Virus record (IMG/VR): IMGVR_UViG_3300025000_000076
Location: 1-64,000 of that record
Direction: 5' to 3' (one strand)
DNA: 64,000 nt
Source: a virus
The notes under the pieces are model-generated. The model was not told the origin of the DNA. It was given only the letters and a program-made list of their open reading frames with translations, and searched no databases. Both the position numbers and the translations under genes were made by a program. Shown here in pieces: positions 52,238 to 59,827 of this stretch (position 1 is the first letter of the stretch; each line of letters opens with the position of its first letter).

Positions 52238-52499
52238 GCACGAAGAACTCATCCCCTTCTACAGGGACATCGAAGCACAGGAAGCCAGGAAGAAGGACAT
52301 TGGCGCGTACATCAAGGACGCCCTCACTGAATTCGCCAAGAAGTACGACGTGAGCGTGAAGTCGATCAAGGCCGACTACAAGAAGTGGAAGGAGTACCAG
52401 AAGAACTCCGACGAATTCGTTGAGGTTGACCTCGAAGTCGATGCACTGACCCAGACATGGTGCAGGGAGTATCAAGATCGGGACAGGGAGGCAGCGTAG
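52230..52499 (+). CDS. Small charged helical protein (89 aa)
   Basis: The product (MIKHEELIPFYRDIEAQEAR, FAKKYDVSVKSIKADYKKWK) is helical and highly charged. It ends one base before dut starts. No motif is recognised. Confidence 0.6.
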   Translation: MIKHEELIPFYRDIEAQEARKKDIGAYIKDALTEFAKKYDVSVKSIKADYKKWKEYQKNSDEFVEVDLEVDALTQTWCREYQDRDREAA

Positions 52500-52937
52500 A
52501 TGCCTGTAACCGTTAAGGTTAAAAATCTGGCAGATTTCGGAGTACCTGTGTACGCCCGAATCGGGGATGCTGGTTGTGACGGGAGGGCTGCTATCGAAAA
52601 GCCTCTTACTCTCTGGCCCCGAGACAGGAAATTGGTCAGCCTCGGGATTAGTGTGGAAATCCCCGAAGGGTATGAAATACAGGTACGCCCGAGGTCGGGA
52701 TTGGCGTTGAAGCATGGCATTTCGGTGCTTAATTCTCCGGGTACCATCGACGAATCGTATCGTGGAACCGTAGGTGCCATCCTGATCAACCACGGCACCG
52801 AGCCGTTCACCCTCAATCCCGGCGACAGGATCTGCCAACTCGTGCTGAACAAGTTCGAGACGATCCAGTGGGAAGAGGTGGACGAACTGAGCGAATCGGA
52901 AAGAGGGCAGGGCGGCTTCGGCCATTCGGGAATTTAA
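52500..52937 (+). CDS. dut: dUTP diphosphatase (dUTPase)
   Basis: dUTPase turns dUTP into dUMP, which ThyX then methylates. The five trimeric dUTPase motifs are present: DAGCDGRAA (I), VRPRSGLALKHGI (II), NSPGTIDESYRGTVGAI (III), PGDRICQLVL (IV) and RGQGGFGHSG (V). The length (145) is normal. A terminator follows it. Confidence 0.95.
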   Translation: MPVTVKVKNLADFGVPVYARIGDAGCDGRAAIEKPLTLWPRDRKLVSLGISVEIPEGYEIQVRPRSGLALKHGISVLNSPGTIDESYRGTVGAILINHGTEPFTLNPGDRICQLVLNKFETIQWEEVDELSESERGQGGFGHSGI

Positions 52938-52942
52938 TTTTA

Positions 52943-52975
52943 GAAAGGCTGGTGGAGAACTGCCAGCCTTTCATT
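52943..52975 (+). terminator. Rho-independent terminator
   Basis: GAAAGGCTGG (52943-52952) and CCAGCCTTTC (52963-52972) form a perfect 10-bp stem with a 10-base loop, followed by ATTTC. Confidence 0.75.
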
Positions 52976-53003
52976 TCAAACACCACAGGAGCACCAAGCA
53001 TAA

Positions 53004-54902
53004 ATGAATATCTTCTTCAGTTACGACCCTCAGTTCGAAGAATTGATGGATCTCCTCAAATCCAAGTATCCACAAAAGCTTTTCGATATGGATGGGATCG
53101 GGAAGCAACTCGACCTCCCCAAGTTCTCCAAGGATTTCTTCGCAGCTAAAACTACGGCTGATGTCTCGATAGACGCCAACTCCAACTTGGGCGACATGAG
53201 CATCATCGTCTACAACGCGGAGTTGCCCAAGCCATTCCTTAAGCTGAATTCCTACTACATGCTGTGGAAGCACTTCAAGAAGCTCTACGGGAAGGAGACA
53301 TCTGACGAGGTTATCGAGATGCAGGTCTGCGGGGACATCTACGTGAATGACGTTCATGGTATCGGATCGTCCCAAGCCTACTGCTTCAACTACTCGACCT
53401 ACGACGTGATGCTTCTCGGGCTCCCGATGATCAGCAAAATCACCTCGGTGCCTCCCAAGTACCTCTACAGCTTCAAGTCGCAACTGGAGCAGTTCGTCGT
53501 GCTCGCCAGCAATTCGACGCTGGGAGCAGCAGGACTTGCGGATCTCCTGATCGTCATGAGCTACTACGTCAAGAACATCTTGGCAACCAAGATGGACGCT
53601 AACTTCAGCTTCGCGAGCGAAGAGGATTGCTGGCGTTATGTGAAGGAGAATCTCGTGTCCTTCATCTACACCGTCAATCAGCCGCTCAGGGCATCCCAGA
53701 GCCCCTTCACGAATGTCTCGGTTTACGACGAGGAATTCTTGGGGAGCCTCTGTCCGAACTACGTTTTCCCTGACGGCACCACTCCAGACATCGAGATCGT
53801 GAAAAAGCTGCAGATGCTTTTCCTCGATGTCATGAACACCGAAATGCGAAGAACCGCCATTACGTTCCCGGTAACGACTGCGTGCTTCGCAGTAGATGAT
53901 TCAGGAGAAATCCACGACGAGACCTTCCTCAACCAGGTCGCGGAGAGGAACCTCGAATTCGGCTTCATCAACATCTACACCGGGAAATCGTCAACGCTCA
54001 GTTCGTGCTGCCGCCTCCGCAGCGAGACCGACAACGAGTACTTCAACTCCTTCGGTTCTGGCTCCAGCAAAATCGGCTCGCTCGGTGTAGTCACCATCAA
54101 CATGCCGAAGCTGGCCTTCCGGTATAAAAAGGACCCCGAGAAATTCTTCTCCGAGGTAGAGCGGTTAGTTGGGACGTGCTCCCGAATCAACAACACGAAA
54201 AGGCACATCGTCAAGAAGAGAATCGAGAACGGGAACCTCCCGCTTTACTCTCATGGGTTCATGGACCTCAACAAGCAATACTCGACCTGCGGGGTTAACG
54301 GCCTGAACGAAGCCTGTGAGATCATGGGCTATGACATAATGACCAGAGACGGGCAGGATTTCGTGCTGGCAATCCTGAACACGATCAACTCCGAGAACGA
54401 CAGGTGGCAGAAGAAACTCAAGTCGCCCCACAATTGCGAGCAGATCCCTGGAGAAAATGTTTCGGTGAAGCTCGCGGAGAAGGACCGGTTGCTGGGGTTC
54501 AATAGTCGCTACGACCTCTACAGCAACCAGTTTATCCCCCTTACGGTCGAGGCGGACCTGTTGGATCGCATAATGCTCCAAGGGCTTTTCGACAAGCACT
54601 TCTCTGGGGGCTCCATCTGCCACCTGAACGTGGAGCAGAAGATCGAAGATCCCAAGCTGGTGGTGGATTTGATTAAGGCTGCAGCTAAAGCTGGGGTCAT
54701 CTACTTCGCGATCAACTTCCTACTGAACAAATGCGAGAACGGCCACATGACCGTGGGGATCTCGGAGACCTGCTCGGAATGCGGAGGAGAAATTGTGGAC
54801 AAGCTGACCCGCGTTGTGGGTTTCCTGACCTCGGTTAAATCATGGCACAAAGTTAGGCGCGAGCAGGATTTCCCCCACAGGCAATTTTACTCAGGGATAT
54901 AG
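53004..54902 (+). CDS. nrdD: Anaerobic (class III) ribonucleotide reductase, large subunit NrdD
   Basis: NrdD reduces ribonucleotides to deoxyribonucleotides with a glycyl radical. The 632-residue protein has the N-terminal barrel (DIYVNDVHGIGSSQAYCFNY), FGFINIYTGKSSTLSSCCRL with active-site Cys, and a C-terminal zinc site (KCENGHMTVGISETCSECGG). The radical-loop region TRVVGFLTS should hold the radical Gly. The enzyme works only without oxygen, so the host must grow anaerobically at times. nrdG follows directly. Confidence 0.93.
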   Translation: MNIFFSYDPQFEELMDLLKSKYPQKLFDMDGIGKQLDLPKFSKDFFAAKTTADVSIDANSNLGDMSIIVYNAELPKPFLKLNSYYMLWKHFKKLYGKETSDEVIEMQVCGDIYVNDVHGIGSSQAYCFNYSTYDVMLLGLPMISKITSVPPKYLYSFKSQLEQFVVLASNSTLGAAGLADLLIVMSYYVKNILATKMDANFSFASEEDCWRYVKENLVSFIYTVNQPLRASQSPFTNVSVYDEEFLGSLCPNYVFPDGTTPDIEIVKKLQMLFLDVMNTEMRRTAITFPVTTACFAVDDSGEIHDETFLNQVAERNLEFGFINIYTGKSSTLSSCCRLRSETDNEYFNSFGSGSSKIGSLGVVTINMPKLAFRYKKDPEKFFSEVERLVGTCSRINNTKRHIVKKRIENGNLPLYSHGFMDLNKQYSTCGVNGLNEACEIMGYDIMTRDGQDFVLAILNTINSENDRWQKKLKSPHNCEQIPGENVSVKLAEKDRLLGFNSRYDLYSNQFIPLTVEADLLDRIMLQGLFDKHFSGGSICHLNVEQKIEDPKLVVDLIKAAAKAGVIYFAINFLLNKCENGHMTVGISETCSECGGEIVDKLTRVVGFLTSVKSWHKVRREQDFPHRQFYSGI

Positions 54903-54903
54903 A

Positions 54904-55356
54904 ATGAACGTCCTAACAACTCAGTTCTCGTTGGAAACAAGAAGCCTAGATATTTACTTGGCTGGGTGCAAAGGCCCTCATTGTGAAAACTGCCACAATC
55001 CGGAAAGCTGGGATTTTAATCAGGGAGTTGACTGGAAGGAGTCCTTGCTGCAAATCAACGACAAGGTTGCTAGATTCCCGGATCTCATCGAGAACATCAT
55101 GATCTTCGGAGGAGAACCCTTCGATCAGGACCACGAAGAACTCGAAACCTTCCTGTGGTACCTAGACCGGCACTGCTTGGATATCTGGCTCTTCACCCGG
55201 TTGAAGCCTTTGGAAGTCCCAGAGTTCGCTAAGCGATATTTGGCCTACCTCAAGTGCGGTCGGTACGAGGAGAACCTGAGGGGCGAGAAAGAACAGTACG
55301 GGATTAAATTGGCTTCCACCAACCAACACATTTTCAAGAAGGGAGTTGACTTCTGA
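54904..55356 (+). CDS. nrdG: Anaerobic ribonucleotide reductase activating protein NrdG
   Basis: This radical-SAM protein makes the glycyl radical on NrdD. Residues about 18-34 read LAGCKGPHCENCHNPESWD, a cysteine cluster C-x4-C-x2-C, one residue longer than the textbook CxxxCxxC. FGGEPFDQ is the SAM-binding GGE motif, and CLDIWLFTRL follows. It begins one base after the nrdD stop. Confidence 0.9.
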   Translation: MNVLTTQFSLETRSLDIYLAGCKGPHCENCHNPESWDFNQGVDWKESLLQINDKVARFPDLIENIMIFGGEPFDQDHEELETFLWYLDRHCLDIWLFTRLKPLEVPEFAKRYLAYLKCGRYEENLRGEKEQYGIKLASTNQHIFKKGVDF

Positions 55357-55524
55357 ATGACAAAAGACCTCCAAAATCGCCAACTCATAATCACCAACCT
55401 CCGAAGAGGAAAAGATACAAGGCAAGGGATCATCTACGCGGATCTCAGAGACGCCGAGACAAACGAACTGCTAATTGCAGCGACCCTGGATTATATCCAG
55501 CAAGCAATCAACGAGAGGATGTAG
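55357..55524 (+). CDS. Small hypothetical protein (55 aa)
   Basis: ATG 55357 starts immediately after the nrdG stop (TGAATG). The product (MTKDLQNRQLIITNLRRGKD, ending QQAINERM) is a small basic/helical protein and the last gene of the rightward block. Function is unknown. Confidence 0.5.
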   Translation: MTKDLQNRQLIITNLRRGKDTRQGIIYADLRDAETNELLIAATLDYIQQAINERM

Positions 55525-55537
55525 AACGCTAAAACCA

Positions 55538-55573
55538 AAAGGGCTCCTGGTAACCAACCCAGGAGCCCTTTCT
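55538..55573. terminator. Bidirectional terminator between converging gene blocks
   Basis: AAAGGGCTCCTGG (55538-55550) pairs with CCAGGAGCCCTTT (55559-55571), a 13-bp stem with A-tract and T-tract on the two sides, so it can stop transcription from both strands. Confidence 0.9.
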
Positions 55574-55598
55574 CGTTCCCCTTGGAGGAAGGAACTTT

Positions 55599-55784
55599 TT
55601 ATTTCTTGTACAGCAGCCCTACCACAGAAACCCCAGCCGCAACTGCATACGGCTTCCAGTCTGCCATAGAACCACCCGACGCCTGATAATAACCAGAAGC
55701 ACCCGCCAACGCAGCCCCGCCTACCACTCCCAAAATGGAGGACAACTTGTGCCCAACAATTCTCTTCTTCAATCCCGCTTTCAT
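55599..55784 (-). CDS. Small two-span membrane protein (holin candidate)
   Basis: The 61-residue product has a basic start (MKAGLKKRIVGHKL) and two hydrophobic, Gly/Ala-rich segments (about 15-33 and 44-59) with a short polar turn. This is the look of small class II holins, and an endolysin lies in the same operon. It overlaps the lipase gene by four bases. Holin function is inference from context. Confidence 0.5.
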   Translation of the reverse strand: MKAGLKKRIVGHKLSSILGVVGGAALAGASGYYQASGGSMADWKPYAVAAGVSVVGLLYKK

Positions 55785-56356
55785 TTTAACTCCTTTAAAG
55801 CCTCAAGGTACGACTTCATAAAATGATCCTTGACTTGCAAATGCCTGTGGTCACCGTCTTTCAATACAAGAGGTTCCTGGGTGTGCCTGTAGAGGAACTT
55901 GGGAACTTCTGGAACCGGATCGTCGTCTCTTACTATCCTGATGTAATCCAATTTAGGCGCTTTTCCAAATCTCCAATAAACTCTTGGTGATCCAAAAGTA
56001 ATTAATTTGCACCCTGTGTGCTCTGCTAGCAGAGTTGCCAGGGCGCCTCCAAGAGAATGCCCAGTTGCTATGACGGAAGGATTTTTGGTCGTAGGCATCC
56101 CACCCGAGCAGAGTTCTCGGTAGGCTTTTATGAACCCCTTGTGGGCTAGAAAACCACCACAAGACTTCGCGGGCAAAACATTCGCGTTCACGCCCCAATT
56201 CTCCAGATTGTCCGTTCCCCGGATGCAGATTATTTTTCCGTGCTCTGTTTCAAAAACCCCGTACCTTAAATCGTCCACAGTGACGAAATTTGGATTCACA
56301 TCTGAATAGCTTTGGTCGCAGAGGACCGCACAGGTTTTTATAAGTTCGGGATTCAA
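55781..56356 (-). CDS. Lipase (class 3) alpha/beta hydrolase
   Basis: The 191-residue protein has the lipase nucleophile elbow ATGHSLGGALATLL, an upstream ICIRGTDNLENW (oxyanion-hole region), ITFGSPRV and a DDDPVPEVP segment with the catalytic Asp; a His follows near GDHRH. No signal peptide is visible. Among lysis genes it may attack membrane lipids at release, as proposed for phage lipases, but the substrate is unknown. An operator copy lies in codons near 17-21. Confidence 0.85.
   Translation of the reverse strand: MNPELIKTCAVLCDQSYSDVNPNFVTVDDLRYGVFETEHGKIICIRGTDNLENWGVNANVLPAKSCGGFLAHKGFIKAYRELCSGGMPTTKNPSVIATGHSLGGALATLLAEHTGCKLITFGSPRVYWRFGKAPKLDYIRIVRDDDPVPEVPKFLYRHTQEPLVLKDGDHRHLQVKDHFMKSYLEALKELK
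56294..56307. promoter_or_regulatory. ATTCA-N4-TGAAT palindrome, copy 25 (inside a gene)
   Basis: Exact ATTCACATCTGAAT inside the lipase gene, about 50 bases from its start. Confidence 0.45.
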
Positions 56357-56550
56357 CTAGACCTCCAAACATAACTCCCATCCGAGAGCTTCAAGCACTG
56401 CTCCCCACCAACCTCAACTCCAACCGAATCTCTATCACAGACAGGAACGGGGTCGGGTACGAGAATGTCGAGGATTTCTACAGTGGTTTCTAGGGCAGCG
56501 CATCCAGGAAGCAGGAGGATGGAAGCCAGCACTAAAATTTTTAAGTTCAT
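56353..56550 (-). CDS. Small lipoprotein (65 aa; spanin candidate)
   Basis: The start codon at 56550 follows AGGAGGTAAGAAA. The signal MNLKILVLASILLLPGC has a lipobox (LPGC), so Cys 17 should be lipid-modified. The mature part is short and acidic with three more Cys. Small outer-membrane lipoproteins in lysis operons often act as spanins. No inner-membrane partner of the usual type is obvious. Confidence 0.6.
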   Translation of the reverse strand: MNLKILVLASILLLPGCAALETTVEILDILVPDPVPVCDRDSVGVEVGGEQCLKLSDGSYVWRSS

Positions 56551-56561
56551 TTTCTTACCTC

Positions 56562-56732
56562 CTACTTTCTGAGTTCCCAAAGTGCCTTGAGGGAAATCGT
56601 GTTGACCTTCGAGGGAACATCGCCCACGTCGTGTCGGACTGAGGTTCCCGCTTCAAGGGCTATGGTTTTTGGAGTCGCTACTGAATTGAGGGAACAGGCT
56701 GTAAGAAGGGGAAGGAGTAAAAATAATTTCAT
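56562..56732 (-). CDS. Second small lipoprotein (56 aa)
   Basis: The start at 56732 (ATGAAATTATTTTTA) follows TTAGGAGCCTTGAATAT. The product MKLFLLLPLLTACSLNSVAT has a lipobox (LTAC) at Cys 13, then a short polar chain ending LWELRK. It lies just upstream of the other lipoprotein in the lysis block. Its role is unknown. Confidence 0.5.
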   Translation of the reverse strand: MKLFLLLPLLTACSLNSVATPKTIALEAGTSVRHDVGDVPSKVNTISLKALWELRK

Positions 56733-56745
56733 ATATTCAAGGCTC

Positions 56746-57103
56746 CTAATTCCGCTGCAGTTCTCCCGAAGTACATCCGCTGAAATTGATGAAAGGAGTC
56801 GCCTTGTTCACAAATCTGGAGAGATTAACCCCAACAGGAGCCGTGAATTGAGGGTAAGATCCTTTCGCAGAAGTAGGCATCAGCCGGACCTTGCAAGCAG
56901 TAGGCGGATACAGTGACCACCAGATCGAGTTAGTGCCATCAATGGTCGTGGAGTTGATAGTTAGGGTCTGCGAGAGAGTACCATTAGGCGCCCCTCCTTG
57001 GATGACAGCACTATTGAAGTCCCTTTCGAGGAACCCCCGGTGAAGCGGCAAAGGCTGCGGGGGCACCCAGAAGTGCTGCCAGAAGCAAAATAATCTTTTT
57101 CAT
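56746..57103 (-). pseudogene. Secreted protein split by a frameshift
   Basis: A signal peptide begins at 57103 (MKKIILLLAALLGAPAAFAA), but the frame stops at 57011. The frame just after (ending at 56746) continues with a mature-like chain (DFNSAVIQGGAPNGTLSQTL, VRLMPTSAKGSYPQF, FINFSGCTSGELQRN). A one-base change near the run of five C/G at 57034-57038 would join them into one secreted protein. It may be a real lesion, programmed frameshifting or a sequencing error. Confidence 0.6.
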
Positions 57104-57124
57104 TTTTATCTCCGTAATATTTTA

Positions 57125-57571
57125 TTAAGCCTGAGTAGGCCACCTGTAACCAAGAACCTCGTAACTCCCAAGACCGAAACTAGAAATTTTCACCTGGTCC
57201 GACTGATTCCCGCCCAAAAGAAAAATCCTTCCTTCTTTTATCTCTTTGAAGAAAGCCACATGATTCCCTGAAGAACTTCCGGTTGCTTTGTCGTTGGACT
57301 TTTGTTTCTGTCTGATGATTACGATGGCGCCTTCTTTGGGCTCTGTTGGGACACCCCAGTTCAACCACGAAATCGCAGCAGCCGAATTGGTGCCTTTGAC
57401 ACCTGCTTGGGTGACACACCAATTTACGTAGGAACTACACCAGGCAATTTCGTCCTCCTTGGCTTTCAGCGAGGTGGATGAGTGGTACTTGATGATCCTT
57501 GGATTTTCGCCGCCCCTTTTTTCTTGCACCCCAATTTCTTTTTCTGCAATTTCCAGCCACTTGGGTTTCAT
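57125..57571 (-). CDS. CHAP/NlpC-type peptidase endolysin
   Basis: The 148-residue protein matches the phage cell-wall peptidase pattern: IAEKEIGVQEKRGGENPRII, then DEIAWCSSYVNWCVTQAGV with the catalytic Cys, AISWLNWGVP, GNHVAFFKE with the catalytic His, and GGNQSDQV. It would cut peptidoglycan peptide bonds at lysis. There is no signal peptide, so it needs a holin for release. It is the main lysis enzyme of this block. Confidence 0.85.
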   Translation of the reverse strand: MKPKWLEIAEKEIGVQEKRGGENPRIIKYHSSTSLKAKEDEIAWCSSYVNWCVTQAGVKGTNSAAAISWLNWGVPTEPKEGAIVIIRQKQKSNDKATGSSSGNHVAFFKEIKEGRIFLLGGNQSDQVKISSFGLGSYEVLGYRWPTQA

Positions 57572-57585
57572 TTATTACTCCTGAA

Positions 57586-57615
57586 AGAGCCGCTCTCTAA
57601 TTCAAGAGCGGCTCT
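57586..57615 (-). terminator. Hairpin between the structural gene and the endolysin gene
   Basis: AGAGCCGCTCT and AGAGCGGCTCT form an 11-bp stem with an 8-base loop. On the minus strand TTTCAGGAG follows, so it could be a weak terminator or attenuator in front of the endolysin gene. Confidence 0.6.
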
Positions 57616-57617
57616 AA

Positions 57618-57631
57618 ATTCACATCTGAAT
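57618..57631. promoter_or_regulatory. ATTCA-N4-TGAAT palindrome, copy 26
   Basis: Exact ATTCACATCTGAAT, right beside the hairpin and upstream (minus strand) of the endolysin gene. Confidence 0.65.
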
Positions 57632-57635
57632 TTGA

Positions 57636-58070
57636 TTAGGTCAGCGCAATGGCGTTAGCCGGGATGGTGAAGGTCATTGCACCACCAGCGGATGCCTGAG
57701 TGACGGTCATGGTGCAGATCGCCAGAACACGGCTGGAGTCCGTAGTGTCGTAGATACAACCGCAGTAGGTGCCGGTTGCGATGGTTCCTGCGCTGGTAAC
57801 TACATCTGCGAAATCAAGCTGGTAGGCGTTGCCGCTCGCAGTGAGGTTGGCTGCAGTGAGCACGTAGCCGCCTGCGGTGTAGCCGGTGCCAGTCGAAGTC
57901 AGTTCGCCCGTAGTACCATAAACCTGCGGGGTTGAGGGATCGGTAGTAGCATCCCAGGTGGTAGTGGTGCTGTGGATGGACATCTTGAGGGAACCTGCAC
58001 CGATTTTGGTCACAAGCTCGTCCATCCACTTCTTCTTCTGATAACGGGTTACTCCGGCGTTGTATGCCAT
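57636..58070 (-). CDS. Probable virion structural protein (144 aa)
   Basis: The product starts MAYNAGVTRYQKKKWMDELV, then becomes rich in Thr, Ser, Gly and Ala with alternating strands (GTTGELTSTGTGYTAGGYVL, ending TFTIPANAIALT). This composition fits a small tail or head decoration protein. It lies downstream of two tail-fibre genes on the same strand. No family is recognised. Confidence 0.6.
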   Translation of the reverse strand: MAYNAGVTRYQKKKWMDELVTKIGAGSLKMSIHSTTTTWDATTDPSTPQVYGTTGELTSTGTGYTAGGYVLTAANLTASGNAYQLDFADVVTSAGTIATGTYCGCIYDTTDSSRVLAICTMTVTQASAGGAMTFTIPANAIALT

Positions 58071-58081
58071 TTTTGAAACTC

Positions 58082-59827
58082 CTATAAATACTGCATGGTT
58101 ATGGGTTGATTGTTGACATCCCGAAGGTCGATGATCTGATTATTGGGGGCGCGGATTTGATTGATCGAACTTGCAGTCACTCCAGTGCCAGTCACGGATT
58201 CCACGCTGGTTTCTGCTGTGACTCCTGAAGCAGTACCTGCCCCCTCGATAATTGCTTGGCCTATCCCTTCTATTGAAGCTGTGGTTGCTGTAGTGGAAAT
58301 TTCAGTGAGTTGTCCTAAGCCTATTGCAACTCCGCTTCCTGTTGCTGCCTCTGTGGTTGCATTGGTTGCTGTCCCGGAGAGGTTACCCGCCCCAAGGATT
58401 GCGCCTGTACCAATTATTGTTGCTGCGGAAGCTGAGACTGAAGTGCTGGCGAGTGACCCAGTTCCTACTGTGATACCGGCCCCTGTAAGCACTCCTGTGC
58501 TTGTTCCGGTTGTAACTCCTACGCAGGTACCAACTCCGGGCGGTGCATATTCAGTTGTGGCTAGGTATCCTGCATAGTCGAAGGTTATCGTGACACTGCC
58601 ATCTGACAAAGGCGTCAGTACCCCATTGAAAACTTTGACACTTGTGGGGTTACTGCTATACCACAAACCGTCAGCGGTTATATCATGACCGTTTGCCGTA
58701 GCTTGTAATGTAAGTGAATCAACTACGTTAATTGTAATGTTTAAGCCCGCGTCAGCTTGCGTCTGTACATACTGTCCTTCGCTGCCTGAGGGGTCTTGGT
58801 AAAATCCGTGAATTAGTTTATTTTTGTACCTACCAAAATACGAATACCCCCCTGTGGCATCATTTAAGTTCGCTACGACCTGTGGTGCTGAAAAGGTTGC
58901 ACCGTTATCAGTTGACGTGAGAGCGTAACACTCCTGTTGACTGCCGGAGGTGCTATCCCATCTGTTTCCCCCATATCCCGAACCCCGTTCAGCAGCAGCA
59001 ACATAGATAGTCCCGTCAAAATCTTTGAATATCTGCGGTGGGAACCCATTACATAAAAAAGAAGGACTTGACCAATTAAGGAAGTTCGAACTACGTGTAA
59101 TAAATGTTCCCTTCTTTCCCCCTGTTGCGTTGCTTGATTCAACCCGCACTACTATGATTATTTCCCCAGAATTTGTTTCTACCCAGTCCGGTTCACTCAT
59201 GTAACAGTTTGGGATTGGGCCTATGTCGGCGTAAGTAGTAAAGCAGTCATTTTGACCTATGCTTGATACGGGTGCTCTCCAAATACGTAACCTATTCCCG
59301 GTAGTCGCGTTGGGTATGGCAGCTTCACGAATGGCTTGCGTAGGGTCCAACCATGATAACCAATAAACATAGTCACCTCTTATGATTGGAAGTGCGGCCA
59401 AACCTGCGGCAAAGAAGTAATTTCCGCCATTTGATAACGTAGGAGCAACCCTTCTGAAAAGAGTGTCGTCTATTGATGGTGTGTGTGTTTCCTGGAAATA
59501 GTAATACAACGCATTTTCAGCGTATAGTTGTGCATTGTTGTCTCTATAGCAATACCAACCCCAATAACCGGACCTACCATCAGGTAGATGGATTTTGCCA
59601 CAATCTGGGGCGCGATAATCAATGGACGTACCTCTAACTACGTCTTCCCAATCCAACAAGTTTAGTGATCGTACAACACGAGTGTAGGGGGAATTGTCTG
59701 CACCACCCTCTTCTTCTGTCGCATTTCCACCAAAAACGTAGAAATAGCCATCAGCAGCGTAACCTGTGCCGCAATAGAAAGGCTCCCAATCACCAACCCT
59801 TACGGGTTCTGACAGTTCAAGGGTCAT
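58082..59827 (-). CDS. Tail-spike-like protein with sialidase-type propeller and Gly-rich repeats
   Basis: ATG 59827 overlaps the upstream stop (ATGA). Residues about 1-360 look like a beta-propeller of the sialidase or GH43 type, with one clear Asp-box (STDNGATFSAP). Residues about 370-430 form an Ig-like domain. The last part (about 440-560) has about five glycine-rich units such as VLTGAGITVGTGSL and IIGTGAILGAGNL, like those in the neighbour at 59824. It probably binds or cuts host surface glycans. Confidence 0.65.
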   Translation of the reverse strand: MTLELSEPVRVGDWEPFYCGTGYAADGYFYVFGGNATEEEGGADNSPYTRVVRSLNLLDWEDVVRGTSIDYRAPDCGKIHLPDGRSGYWGWYCYRDNNAQLYAENALYYYFQETHTPSIDDTLFRRVAPTLSNGGNYFFAAGLAALPIIRGDYVYWLSWLDPTQAIREAAIPNATTGNRLRIWRAPVSSIGQNDCFTTYADIGPIPNCYMSEPDWVETNSGEIIIVVRVESSNATGGKKGTFITRSSNFLNWSSPSFLCNGFPPQIFKDFDGTIYVAAAERGSGYGGNRWDSTSGSQQECYALTSTDNGATFSAPQVVANLNDATGGYSYFGRYKNKLIHGFYQDPSGSEGQYVQTQADAGLNITINVVDSLTLQATANGHDITADGLWYSSNPTSVKVFNGVLTPLSDGSVTITFDYAGYLATTEYAPPGVGTCVGVTTGTSTGVLTGAGITVGTGSLASTSVSASAATIIGTGAILGAGNLSGTATNATTEAATGSGVAIGLGQLTEISTTATTASIEGIGQAIIEGAGTASGVTAETSVESVTGTGVTASSINQIRAPNNQIIDLRDVNNQPITMQYL

